NCBI RefSeq assembly: GCF_013364275.1
Contig: NZ_CP054932.1
Span: 3,968,001 to 4,032,000, forward strand
DNA from: Actinomadura sp. NAK00032
GTDB taxonomy: Bacteria; Actinomycetota; Actinomycetes; Streptosporangiales; Streptosporangiaceae
Reading direction: 5' to 3'
DNA length: 64,000 bases
Part shown: positions 24,763-33,200 of the stretch, piece after piece
Layout: every line of letters starts with the position of its first letter
Position numbering within the stretch: the stretch's first letter is position 1
Notes under the pieces: model-generated
What the model was told of the DNA's origin: nothing
Database searches by the model: none
The model's input: only the letters and a program-made list of their open reading frames with translations
Translations under genes and position numbers: made by a program

Positions 24763-26151
24763 TCACCTGCCGCGTGAGGCCGTTGTCATGGCCTTGCGTG
24801 CGTCCCGTTCGTACGACGTCCTCGCTCTGAGTGTGAGGAGACCGCCGGCCACCGTGGGGATCACCAAGATGTACATGCCGGCGAGGAGCGACCCGAGCCG
24901 GTCGGAGGCGATCCCGACGACCAGGGGTCCGAAGGCTCCGCCGACGGTGATCAGCAGTTGCTGGACGGCGAAGCCGAGCCCGCGCGAGTCGGCCGGGACC
25001 ACGTCCGCGAGGGACGCGGTCATGTTCGGGAGCCCGATGGCCATCAGCGAGCAGGAGAGCGAGACGAGCACGGTCAGCGAGCCGACCGACTCCATCGACA
25101 GCGCTGCGGCCAGGACCAAGGACCCCGCTGTGATGCCGCCGCCCCCGGCCAGCAGGCGTCCGCCCTTGCGGGTGCCGTGCCACCTGCCGCCCAGCCACGA
25201 GCCGACGAGGGTGCCGGCCAGCGTCCCCGCGACCGGGATCAGTCCGCTCAGGGAGCCTGCCGTGCCCGTGCCGACGCCGAGGTCGCGCACCATGAACGTG
25301 GGCAGCCAGTAGAAGATCCCGGCCAGGCCGAGGAGGAGCAAGGACTCCCCGGCGCACACCAGGACCAGGGTGGGGACGGCAAGGACCTGGCGGAGCTGCC
25401 GCCAGAACGACGGCTCGGTCATGGGCACTGCAAGACCGGTGGGAGTGGACGATGAGATGGCGGAGGCTGAGGAAGCGGACGCGAGCGAGGACTGAGACTT
25501 GTCGACGGACGCCGCCAGCCGGTCGAGTTCGCCGCGTCGCGGCTCGCGCAGCTGCCAGACGAGCAGCGCCGTGAGCGCGCCCGGCACTGCCATGACGAGG
25601 AACGCCACACGCCAGGAGAACGCCTCCGCCAGCACCCCGCCGAGCAGCGTCCCGACACCTCCGAGGTGCGAGGTGGCGCGCGTGAGCCCGTACGCCTTGG
25701 CGCGGCTGACCGGCGGGTAGTAGTCGGCGAGGAGGCTGCCCGTGGCGGGATTGTCGATGTTCTCGGCCGCCGCCAGCAGCACGCGCATCAGGTAGAACAT
25801 GACGAACCCGGTGGCCAGCCCGGAGCCCAGCGTGGCGATCGCCCAGCCGAAGACGACCACCGCGATGATCCGGGTGCGGCTGAGCCGGTCCGCCAGGAAC
25901 CCGGCGGGCAGGCACACCACTGCCGCTGCCAGGGCGGCGGCCGCCGGGATCGAGCCCGCCGCGGTGTCGCTGAACCCCCACTCCTGCTGGACGGCCGGGA
26001 GCACACCGGACAGCAGCTTGTTCTCGATCCGGTCCACCAGACCCACGATGAACAGGACGACCAGCGGCGCCCAGCCGAAGGGTGCGGGCAAGCCCGATTC
26101 GGTGCGTCGGCGCCGGGGCGGCTCCACCGCCCCGGCGCGGCGGGCGGTCAC
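24763..26151 (-). CDS. MFS transporter (12 membrane segments)
   Basis: 462 residues. A 12-segment major facilitator with the motif-A loop GFLADRLSRTRIIA after the second segment and GSWLGGRWHGTRKGG in the second half. A Ser-rich cytoplasmic loop (about 225-245) separates the halves. It resembles Spns-type/organic-solute permeases more than known drug pumps. Its GTG start overlaps the beta-lactamase stop as GTGA, so the two genes form an operon and the MFS depends on the bla promoter. Both lie between the duplicated segments, which suggests they arrived together. Confidence 0.9.
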   Translation of the reverse strand: MTARRAGAVEPPRRRRTESGLPAPFGWAPLVVLFIVGLVDRIENKLLSGVLPAVQQEWGFSDTAAGSIPAAAALAAAVVCLPAGFLADRLSRTRIIAVVVFGWAIATLGSGLATGFVMFYLMRVLLAAAENIDNPATGSLLADYYPPVSRAKAYGLTRATSHLGGVGTLLGGVLAEAFSWRVAFLVMAVPGALTALLVWQLREPRRGELDRLAASVDKSQSSLASASSASAISSSTPTGLAVPMTEPSFWRQLRQVLAVPTLVLVCAGESLLLLGLAGIFYWLPTFMVRDLGVGTGTAGSLSGLIPVAGTLAGTLVGSWLGGRWHGTRKGGRLLAGGGGITAGSLVLAAALSMESVGSLTVLVSLSCSLMAIGLPNMTASLADVVPADSRGLGFAVQQLLITVGGAFGPLVVGIASDRLGSLLAGMYILVIPTVAGGLLTLRARTSYERDARKAMTTASRGR

Positions 26152-27098
26152 AGTCTGCCGAGGGCCTTGGCCAGCGCGGTCGCGGTGGAGGCGATCACCT
26201 TGTCATCGTGCGCGGTGTTGTCGGTGTTGCGGTTGGTGAACACCGACAGGATCATCGGCGCCTTCGAGCCGGGTGTCCAGACGATGGCCATGTCGTTGGC
26301 GGTGCCGTAGTTGCCGGTGCCGGTCTTGTCGCCGACCGTCCAGTCCTTGGGCAGGCCCGCCCGGATCCGCGTGCTGCCGGTGAGGCTGGCCTTCAGCCAG
26401 CCGACCAGCCTCGCCCGGTCGCGGACGTGGAGGGTCTTGCCAGTGGTGAGCTTGGTGAAGGTCCGCGCGGCCGCCGCGGGGGTGGTGGTGTCGCGCACTT
26501 CACCGGGCTTCCACTCGGTCAGCCAGGGCTCCGGCCGGTCCAGGCGGCTCGTCCGGTCACCGGTGGCGCGGAAGAACCCGGTGAGCCCGCGCGGTCCGCC
26601 GATCTGCTTCAGCAGGGTGTTGCCCGCGAAACCGTCGGACTTGGTGATTCCGGCGCGGCACAGTTGCGCGGGCGTCATGCCGGTATCGGTGTACTCGGTG
26701 GTCTCCGGGGAGTTCCCGGTCAGCTCGGCCATGTCGGCGGGCTTCCACCGAACCACCCTGTCCATCAGCCCCGGATCGCGGGTGCGAGCCTTGCTCAGCA
26801 CTGCCGCGCACGCGAACACCTTGAACATGGAGTTGAACGGGAAGCGCTCCCCGGCCCGATAGCCGACCGTCCTACCGGACCCCAAGTCGACGCCCACCGC
26901 GCCGATGCGTCCGTCATAGGACTCTTCGAGTTCCCGCAGCGTCCGGTCCAGGTCGCCGCCGGCGGGCACGTTACTCCCCGTCCGGACGGCAACGCCGGAG
27001 GCGTTCTTCTCGCCGGCGACGGCACCCGTCCCATAGACGAGGCCGCCCACCAACGCAGAAGCGGTCAATGCCGCGACCCCTAGTCGTATCCGTGTCAT
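26148..27098 (-). CDS. Class A beta-lactamase
   Basis: 316 residues with a signal peptide (about 1-29, AALTASALVGGLVYGTGAVAG). The active-site set is Ser90-x-x-Lys93 (SMFK), Ser154-Asp-Gly156 (SDG instead of SDN, as in mycobacterial BlaC), Glu190 in EPWLT (the usual EPELN has Asn where this has Thr194), and KTG at 258-260. Ser90, Lys93, Glu190 and Lys258 are all present, so it should be active against penicillins. The two substitutions may alter cephalosporin or inhibitor response. An upstream in-frame GTG at 27152 is possible, but the ATG at 27098 gives the better signal peptide. Neither start has a clear Shine-Dalgarno. Confidence 0.92.
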   Translation of the reverse strand: MTRIRLGVAALTASALVGGLVYGTGAVAGEKNASGVAVRTGSNVPAGGDLDRTLRELEESYDGRIGAVGVDLGSGRTVGYRAGERFPFNSMFKVFACAAVLSKARTRDPGLMDRVVRWKPADMAELTGNSPETTEYTDTGMTPAQLCRAGITKSDGFAGNTLLKQIGGPRGLTGFFRATGDRTSRLDRPEPWLTEWKPGEVRDTTTPAAAARTFTKLTTGKTLHVRDRARLVGWLKASLTGSTRIRAGLPKDWTVGDKTGTGNYGTANDMAIVWTPGSKAPMILSVFTNRNTDNTAHDDKVIASTATALAKALGRL

Positions 27099-27130
27099 GG
27101 CGAAGAGAAGATCAGAGAGTTTCCACTCAT

Positions 27131-27177
27131 GTCCAATATGAATATCGGACACTCGACCATATCGATATGCATATCGA
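27131..27177. promoter_or_regulatory. Two palindromes upstream of the beta-lactamase gene
   Basis: Site 1 (27131-27150) is a 20-bp imperfect palindrome, GTCC-R-ATAT-GA-ATAT-Y-GGAC. Site 2 (27162-27177) is the perfect palindrome TCGATATGCATATCGA and overlaps another, CATATCGATATG at 27158-27169. Both contain the core (C/A)RATAT-N2-ATATCG, with centres 29 bp apart. AT-rich palindromes are striking in this GC-rich setting and look like operators for a repressor that is not encoded next door. Confidence 0.65.
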
Positions 27178-27312
27178 GAGTCGTCTCAAACGCTGATGGC
27201 GTCGGCGGCGCAGCCGTGGCCTGCCCTTATGCCCCCCGCACAGTCAACCGCCCGTTCTGCCGGGCGCCGACGGGGGAGTGGACGAGGGGATGGCCCCGGC
27301 AACGGCCTCCGG

Positions 27313-27378
27313 CTCGGTTTCATCGACCTGATCGAGAAAGGCGACCACCACAGAACCCAGGTCGACCTCGCCCACTAA
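27313..27378 (+). pseudogene. 3-prime fragment of the NAD(P)-binding oxidoreductase gene
   Basis: The last 20 codons (LGFIDLIEKGDHHRTQVDLAH and stop) repeat the end of the gene at 23380-24027 with one substitution (Asp for Asn). The sequence upstream of it is unrelated. It has no start and cannot make a functional protein. Confidence 0.9.
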
Positions 27379-27410
27379 CACTCCACCCGCACCTGGAAAA
27401 GCCTGATTCC

Positions 27411-27548
27411 AAGCACCGGCACACGGCCAGACGGGTCCTCGATCGGCTGGTGGCCGACGTCGGCAACTACGCCGCCGTGCCCCACCGGAGATCCGCTGCG
27501 AGGCGGGCCCGGGGACTGGCGGCGGGTGCCGATCTCCCAGACGCATCG
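27411..27548 (+). pseudogene. Fragment of IS21-family transposase, copy B
   Basis: Counterpart of the remnant at 24059-24199: KHRHTARRVLDRLVAD, then a one-base deletion that breaks the frame before the RCEAGPG part. The stretch from 27548 to 27683 has no gene that I recognise. It includes the end of the intergenic DNA that copy A has lost. Confidence 0.5.
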
Positions 27549-27683
27549 CCCCTGCGCCGACGCCGAGGTTCCCGCCTGGCCGCCCGCGCCCAGGCCCATC
27601 CGCCTCCTCTACGTCGACGACGGGTGCACCTCCAGTTGAGGAGTTCATGCGTCGGACGGCCTGCGGGCGTGGATGTGGAGGGG

Positions 27684-28607
27684 TTACCCGTTGTGGTGGT
27701 CGGCGGCGGCCAGGGCGGCGACCACTTCGATGGTGTGGTCTTGTTCGTCCTGGCTGCCGAAGGGGGCGACGAGGACGTCGGTCACGCCCGCGTCCCGAAG
27801 GCGCCGGAGCTGGCGTTCGACCTGGGCCTCGTCCCCGGCGATGACGACATTCTGCGGACCGGCGGCCTGCTCGCGGTCCAGCACCGCCCGATATTCGGGG
27901 ACGTGCCCGGCCAGGCCGAACTGTTCGGCGACCCGGTCACGGACGCCGGCCGCGTCGGCGGTCACGCTGACCAGCAGCCCGGCGACCACCCGTGGAGCGG
28001 GGCGTCCTGCGGCCTGTGCGGCCCTGGTGATCGAGGGAACGATGTGGTCGGCAAGGGTTCGGGGGCCGGTCATCCAGGTCACGGTGCCGTCGGCGAGCTC
28101 GCCGGCCAAGCGCAGCATGGCGGGGGCCAGGGCGGCCAGCAAGATCGGCGGCGTCGTCCCCGGAACGCTCACCTGACCCACGGCCGTGAGCGTCTCGCTC
28201 TGGTGAGAGACCGCCTCTCCGCGCAGGAGGGGGCGCAGGACCGATAGGTACTCACGCATCCTCGCGGCAGGACGATCGGCCGGAAGACCGTACATGCCGG
28301 TGACCATCATCGAGATGCCCGCCCCGAGGCCCAGCGTGAGCCGGTTGCCGGTCGCCGCCTGGACGCTCAGGGCTTGACCGGCCAGGACAAGGGGGTGGCG
28401 TTGCGGGGCGGGCACCACCGCCGTCCCCAACTCGATCCCGGGCGCTGCGGTGCCGGCCAGGGTCAGGGCGGTCAGGGCGTCCCAGCCGAAGGCCTGCGCC
28501 GCCCACACACCGCTCAACCCGTGCTCGGCAGCACTGCCCACCTGCCGGATGAGGTGTTCGGCGGTGACCGTTTCCTGCAGACCGCCGACCATCATCCCGA
28601 TTCTCAT
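27684..28607 (-). CDS. F420-dependent LLM-class (luciferase-like) oxidoreductase
   Basis: 307 residues from the ATG at 28607, with GTGAGGAG eight bases upstream. It starts MRIGMMVGGLQETV, has GVWAAQAFGWDALTALTLAG, GTAVVPAPQRHPLVLAGQAL and LTLGLGAGISMMVTGMYG, which are the typical strands of the TIGR03564-like F420 luciferase-type family. It ends with ...AGDEAQVERQLRRLRDAGVTDVLVAPF. The cofactor is probably F420 and the substrate is unknown. It is divergent from a TetR gene with a two-site operator between them. A decayed copy lies at 24255-24715. Confidence 0.88.
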   Translation of the reverse strand: MRIGMMVGGLQETVTAEHLIRQVGSAAEHGLSGVWAAQAFGWDALTALTLAGTAAPGIELGTAVVPAPQRHPLVLAGQALSVQAATGNRLTLGLGAGISMMVTGMYGLPADRPAARMREYLSVLRPLLRGEAVSHQSETLTAVGQVSVPGTTPPILLAALAPAMLRLAGELADGTVTWMTGPRTLADHIVPSITRAAQAAGRPAPRVVAGLLVSVTADAAGVRDRVAEQFGLAGHVPEYRAVLDREQAAGPQNVVIAGDEAQVERQLRRLRDAGVTDVLVAPFGSQDEQDHTIEVVAALAAADHHNG

Positions 28608-28626
28608 CGTGCCGCTCCTCACAGGC

Positions 28627-28673
28627 GGAGAGGTTCTCCGCTCAGGTTCGGATACGCTACGGAGAACCTCTCC
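28627..28673. promoter_or_regulatory. Double TetR operator between LLM oxidoreductase and tetR
   Basis: Two 13-bp sites of the form GGAGA-N3-TCTCC lie at 28627-28639 and 28661-28673, 34 bp centre to centre. They also form an exact 14-bp inverted repeat with each other (28627-28640 and 28660-28673). They fill the 92-bp divergent promoter region. The divergent TetR protein is the obvious ligand. Confidence 0.75.
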
Positions 28674-28699
28674 AGATAGCAACCCCGGGACCGGCCCTC

Positions 28700-29296
28700 A
28701 TGCACAGCAGCCATGCCGACGCTCAACGCCCACGGCGCGCCGACGCCCGCGACAACCGCGAGCGGGTGCTCCGAGCCGCGAGGGCCGAGTTCGCCGAACA
28801 GGGCCCTGACGCCTCACTCAACAAGATCGCCCAGCGCGCGGGAGTCGGCCCCGGCACCCTCTACCGCCACTTCCCCAACCTGCAGGCCCTGCTGGTCGCC
28901 CTCATCGGCGACGACGTCGACGCCCTCTGCGCCCAAGGCCGCGACCTACTGCAGAGCGCCTCCCCTGACGAGGCCCTGCGCACCTGGCTGCACGCGGTGG
29001 CTCGCCACGCGACCGCCATGCGGGGCCTGGTCGCAACCCAGATGATCGCCCAACCCAGCCAGGAGACCGGCACCGCCCTGGCCGGCTACCACGAAGCGAT
29101 CCTGACCACCGGGGCCATGCTGCTCACCCGCGCCCAGCACGAGGGCAACGCACCCGCGGAGCTCGACATCGCCGATCTCCTCAAGCTCGCCAACGCCATC
29201 GCCTGGGCCAGCGAGCAAAGCTCCGCAGACCCTCGCCTCCTCGACCGCCTCCTCGCCCTGATCCACACCGGCCCTCCATACTTCCCGCCCGCATGA
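28700..29296 (+). CDS. TetR-family transcriptional regulator
   Basis: 198 residues. The HTH is classical: RERVLRAARAEFAEQGPDASLNKIAQRAGVGPGTLYRHFPN. The C-terminal domain (HAVARHATAMRGLVATQM ... ADLLKLANAIAWASEQ) is of the common TetR_C type found with LLM or SDR genes. It probably represses itself and the divergent oxidoreductase through the paired sites. The ATG is in the first purine-rich stretch after the operator; no strong Shine-Dalgarno is seen. Confidence 0.88.
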   Translation: MHSSHADAQRPRRADARDNRERVLRAARAEFAEQGPDASLNKIAQRAGVGPGTLYRHFPNLQALLVALIGDDVDALCAQGRDLLQSASPDEALRTWLHAVARHATAMRGLVATQMIAQPSQETGTALAGYHEAILTTGAMLLTRAQHEGNAPAELDIADLLKLANAIAWASEQSSADPRLLDRLLALIHTGPPYFPPA

Positions 29297-29789
29297 GCGG
29301 CCACCGGCAAAAAGCGATGCCTCCCACGACCTGCATGATCGCCATACGTAACACCGAAGGGGGCCATAAATCCCTCGCGATCAAACCGTCGAAGATCGGG
29401 TCGCTGATAAGCCTCTGGTGCAAATCCGGCCGCCCACAAGATCACCTCGCGGGCTCTGTAGGCCATCGTTGCTAAGTTATGAGCCGCGGCTTCGGCTGTC
29501 ATCACCCTTTACGAGGGCAAGAACAAGCCAGAGTCGCAGTCGGAAGACTTCCCTGGCCAAAATCACAACAAGGCCCGAATCATGGTTGGCCTGTTGGACC
29601 GTAGGATTGTTCGGAAACTCATCGCGTACTGGTATCAGAGGGCAAGTCGATCGCGATGACGTCTGTATGTGCTGCTGGCAGAGGACCTATCGAAGCGCCT
29701 CGTTCTCGCCGCCCCAACTGCCGCTTCTGATAATCCGTCGTTGACCTGTGCGGACGAAGTTCTCGGCAAGTGCAGCGTGCGGTCGGTCT
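29297..29789. other. Gap without a supported gene; probably degenerate
   Basis: About 490 bp of lower-GC sequence. A minus-strand open stretch (29297-29505, AEAAAHNLATMAYRAREVILWAAGF...) and a plus-strand stretch near 29505-29660 (ITLYEGKNKPES..., KARIMVGLLDRRIVRKLIAYWYQRAS) are both open for 50-70 codons. Neither has a convincing start, ribosome-binding site or recognisable family. They may be gene remnants at the left edge of the accessory region. No tRNA or inverted repeat of note was seen. Confidence 0.4.
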
Positions 29790-29999
29790 TCAGCGCCTAT
29801 ATCGGTGCTGGAAGATACGGACACCGACCAGGACAGTAGCGAGCAGTACTGAGAAAACCATTACGTTGCCGACCGATCCCGTCTCTCCGCCCAACAAGAT
29901 ACGAGCCGCCAACGCGGCTAGGAAGGCAGCGGCGAAGGCCGTGATCCAGTCGCGGAGCATTCGGTAGCCGGCAGTTCGGCGATCGGTCCGATCGGTCAT
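29790..29999 (-). CDS. Small two-helix membrane protein, hypothetical
   Basis: 69 residues. The ATG at 29999 has AAGGTG six bases upstream, a good ribosome-binding site. After a charged start (MTDRTDRRTAGYRMLRDW) there are two hydrophobic segments, about 20-36 (AFAAAFLAALAARILLG) and 42-60 (VGNVMVFSVLLATVLVGV), and a basic end QHRYRR that should stay inside. It looks like an integral membrane peptide of unknown role. It is divergent from the RHS-associated gene and separated from it by a CRP-like site. It is not recognised as a member of any toxin-antitoxin family. Confidence 0.6.
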   Translation of the reverse strand: MTDRTDRRTAGYRMLRDWITAFAAAFLAALAARILLGGETGSVGNVMVFSVLLATVLVGVRIFQHRYRR

Positions 30000-30154
30000 G
30001 TTTTCACCTTATGAGGTCACGGAACAACGGGTCGTCAGGTTAGCAGTGAACTGTGCCTGGCAACGCGCTGATGCGGTCGTCTTATCAGCGGTAGCCCTTC
30101 CGACTGTCAACGGCTGACAGCATTGGCCGCTCGACGCTTGAAACGAACAATTGG

Positions 30155-30184
30155 TTGACAGGCACGAGTGTGACATAGGTCACA
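30155..30184 (+). promoter_or_regulatory. TTGACA box and CRP/FNR-type site upstream of the RHS pair
   Basis: TGTGA-CATAGG-TCACA at 30169-30184 matches the CRP consensus TGTGA-N6-TCACA at every conserved base. A TTGACA lies at 30155-30160. The site is about 90 bp upstream of the predicted start of the lectin-domain protein. I see no matching -10 at the usual distance from TTGACA. Actinobacterial Crp homologues use this motif; binding here is inferred. Confidence 0.6.
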
Positions 30185-30273
30185 AACTTGCCTCAGTTGA
30201 TCTCCTTCCAAGTCTGCTGATCTTCAGCTTATGTTTAGCGGGCTTTACTCGGGCTTTATCCTGCGAGGTCGTC

Positions 30274-33200
30274 GTGCATGTCCGTGCTGCTCGGGATTCG
30301 TCCTTTCGGTCATCAGTTGTTGACAGAATGTGTCGACGCCCCCGATGGCTCGCCGGATTGATGGCTTTGGCGCTTGTCGCATCCTTGCTGTCAACGCCCT
30401 TGACCTCGGTGAATGCGGCTGAGACGAGTCCGTCCGAGTCGACGACCCTGGATGCTGCGGTGGCGAAGGCCAAGCAGACGGGAAGTCCGGTCGAAGTCGC
30501 GGGTCGGACGTCGGAAACCAAGAAGTTGACCGCGCTGCCGGACGGTCAGTTCTCGCTGGAGACGGCGCCGGTCCCAGTCCGGGTGAAGCGAGATGGTGTG
30601 TTCCATGAGGCTGACCTGACGCTGGAGCGCACGGCTGACGGCAAGTACGCGTCACGGATGTCGGTCAACGGTGTGACCTTCGGCGCCGGCGGCGATGATG
30701 TGCTGGCCACGATGTCCAAGGACGGCAAGAGCCTGACACTGACTTGGCCAGGGGCCGTACTCCCAGTTCCTCAGCTGGATGGCCCGAGCGCCACGTTCGT
30801 TGACGGTGGCGGTGCTGGCGTGGACCTGGTGGTGCGGTCGACGCCGACCGGGTGGTCCCACTACGTGGTGGTGAAGACGCCGGAGGCGGCGGCTGATCCC
30901 GCGTTGGCGAAGATCGAGTTCGGTGTGCGGGCTTCTGGACTGCAATTGAAGGAGCTTTCTGGTAGTCGCCTGGCGGCTGCGGACGAAGCCGGCAACGAAC
31001 TATTCAACGCGCCGGAACCGCTGATGTGGGAGGGGCAGACAGCTCCGGCCGAGGCCCCCGCAGCGCCCACGAGCACGGAGGAGATTGCGGCCGGGCCGGC
31101 CCCTAAGGCCAGTGCGGCTCCGATGTCGGTTGAGGTTGGGGGTGGTGTTCTCACCTTGACCCCTGATCCTGGACTGCTGACCGGCCCAGAGACCAAGTTC
31201 CCTATCGTTCTCGACCCGTCTTGGCAGACGTGGAACGCGGGCCGTGAAGACAACGGTGATGGATACGGCAGCCAGGAGGCGGGCTGGGCGTATGTCGACC
31301 GAACGTGGCCGAACTCGGCCTACTGGAAGCCGGACCGCTTGCCGACTGGCCGCGAGATCGAGGACGGCACCGACAAGCGGTCCTACATCCGGATGGACGC
31401 ATCGGCGCTCCACCAGTGGTCCGGAAACGTCCAGGTGAAAGTCAACTCGGTTGACATCACCTTCGACACCCTCCATGCATGGTCCTGTGTCTCTCGCGAT
31501 GTGCGGCTGTACAACACCACGCACATCAGTTCAGGTATGACGTGGGACGAGCGTCCGGGGGCCTTCATCCCCGAGGGATCGGGCTGGAGTAGCAGCTTTC
31601 TTCAAGCCGCAGCAGTGAAAGTGGGACGCCCGGACTGCGGTGACGCGGGAACGTCCAATGACGTGAAGTTCAGCGGGGGTAACCTGCCTCGTCTTCTCCA
31701 GTGGGCAACTGACCACAAGTGGGATATTTTCACGCTCGGGCTGTTTCCGGACGCGGATTACAACGACACCCACACCTGGAAGGTGATGGATGTCGATCCG
31801 AGGATGGTTGTGAAGTTTTCCCGGTACCCGATGCCGGCCAAGGACGTTCACATGAGGAACGGTGGGACGGCCAAGTATGCGTGCGTGCGCGGTAGCGGCC
31901 GCCCGTGGATGGGCGTCTCCAGAGACCGGACCGCCAACGCGATGATCACTGACTATGACGGTGACAACGAGGGTGGCGCCCAGGGACAACTGCTGGCGGC
32001 CGAGTACGAGTTGGCGCCCCTAGGGAAGCCCGCAGAGAGTTGGAAGCGGTACGTGCCTTCAGGCGGTGCGTTCCAGCACGCGGGCGCCGACGGCTACCTG
32101 CACACGTCGCTGACCACCGTCAAGGGTGATGACTTCCCGGCGACCGCTGACGGCGGCACGAGCTGGATGTGGCGCGTGCGCGGGATGGATGACACGAACT
32201 TGTACGGGCCTTGGTCGGCATGGTGCGAGTACACGGTGGACGCTCGCAGACCAAATGCCCCCGAAGTGTCATCGCCCGAATACCCGGCCGGTGTGACATC
32301 GGGCTATGACGCGGCCGCACGCAAGTATGTCCCCGGCAACTTCACCTTCGCGCCCGGCGGTTCCGGCGATGTAGTGAAGTTCGACTACAAATTCACCGAC
32401 GGGACCGCGGGGACGAAAACGGTTGCTGCGGGCGAATCGGCGAACATTTCGTGGATGCCGAAGCGGTTCGGGCCGCAATGGGTTGAAGTGACGGCCTACG
32501 ACCGGGCCGGAAACTACAGCCCGACGAAGAAGTACGAGTTCGGCGTAATGCAGCCGCCGCGGGACGCGGCCTGGTCGATGGATGAGCCCAGCGGTGACAC
32601 TGCACATGCCGTCGGGCCGAGCGGAGCGGTCAACCCGAACGCCGATCTGGTCTTCAGCGGCAGCCCGGTCTTCGGCGAGGCGGGCAATCTCGGTGCCGGT
32701 TCCGCGACCGACCGCGCGGTCCGCCTCAACGGCTCAACGCAGTTCGGTGAGGTCAAGCCATGGACTGATCCGGAAGGGAATGCGGTCACGCTGGTGGACA
32801 CCAGCCAGCGGTTCATGTTCTCCACGTGGCTGAAGCTCGCCTCCGTCCAGGGCGATCAGACCGCGGTCAGTCAGGCTGCTGCAGATGGGACGACCTTTGA
32901 ACTCGGATGGCTCAGCGGCAAATGGACGTTCCGGCATCGCGCCGCCGACGGCACCGTCCTGACTGCTGTCACTCGCGACATGCCCGAGGCAGGGGACGGG
33001 CAGCCGTGGAGTGCTCACTGGGTTTCCTTGATGGGTGGTTACGATCCTGTCAAGCAGGAGATCTGGCTGCGCACTCAGGCCGAGGGTGAGAGCAAGGTGT
33101 GTGATCCCGACGCACCCTGGATTTGCTCGACCAAACGAGTGATGCCGCCAGAGATGAAGACGGCTTCCTCAACGTGGACGCCAGCGCCGGGTGCGGGCGC

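Larger units (their letters stand above)
27313..28489. repeat. Direct duplication, copy B
   Basis: Direct repeat of 23962-24715, here longer because copy A has internal deletions. It begins within the last codons of a second, truncated copy of the oxidoreductase gene and ends inside the LLM oxidoreductase gene, which is intact in this copy. The arrangement (A lacks the LLM start, B lacks the oxidoreductase start) is what a tandem duplication or single-crossover integration leaves. Confidence 0.9.

Noticed and set aside
27129..28247. Plus-strand 372-codon frame across the duplication copy B
   Set aside because: Its translation mixes the transposase scrap with the antisense of the LLM gene; no coherent protein.
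29086..29505. Minus-strand frame overlapping the end of the tetR gene
   Set aside because: The first 70 codons are open but unrecognised, and the rest is antisense to tetR; no good start site. Recorded only as a possibly degenerate gap.
30155..30181. TTGACA with TAGGTC as a complete vegetative promoter for the lectin-domain gene
   Set aside because: The spacing is only 15 bases and the -10 is poor; I keep the CRP-type box but do not claim the promoter.
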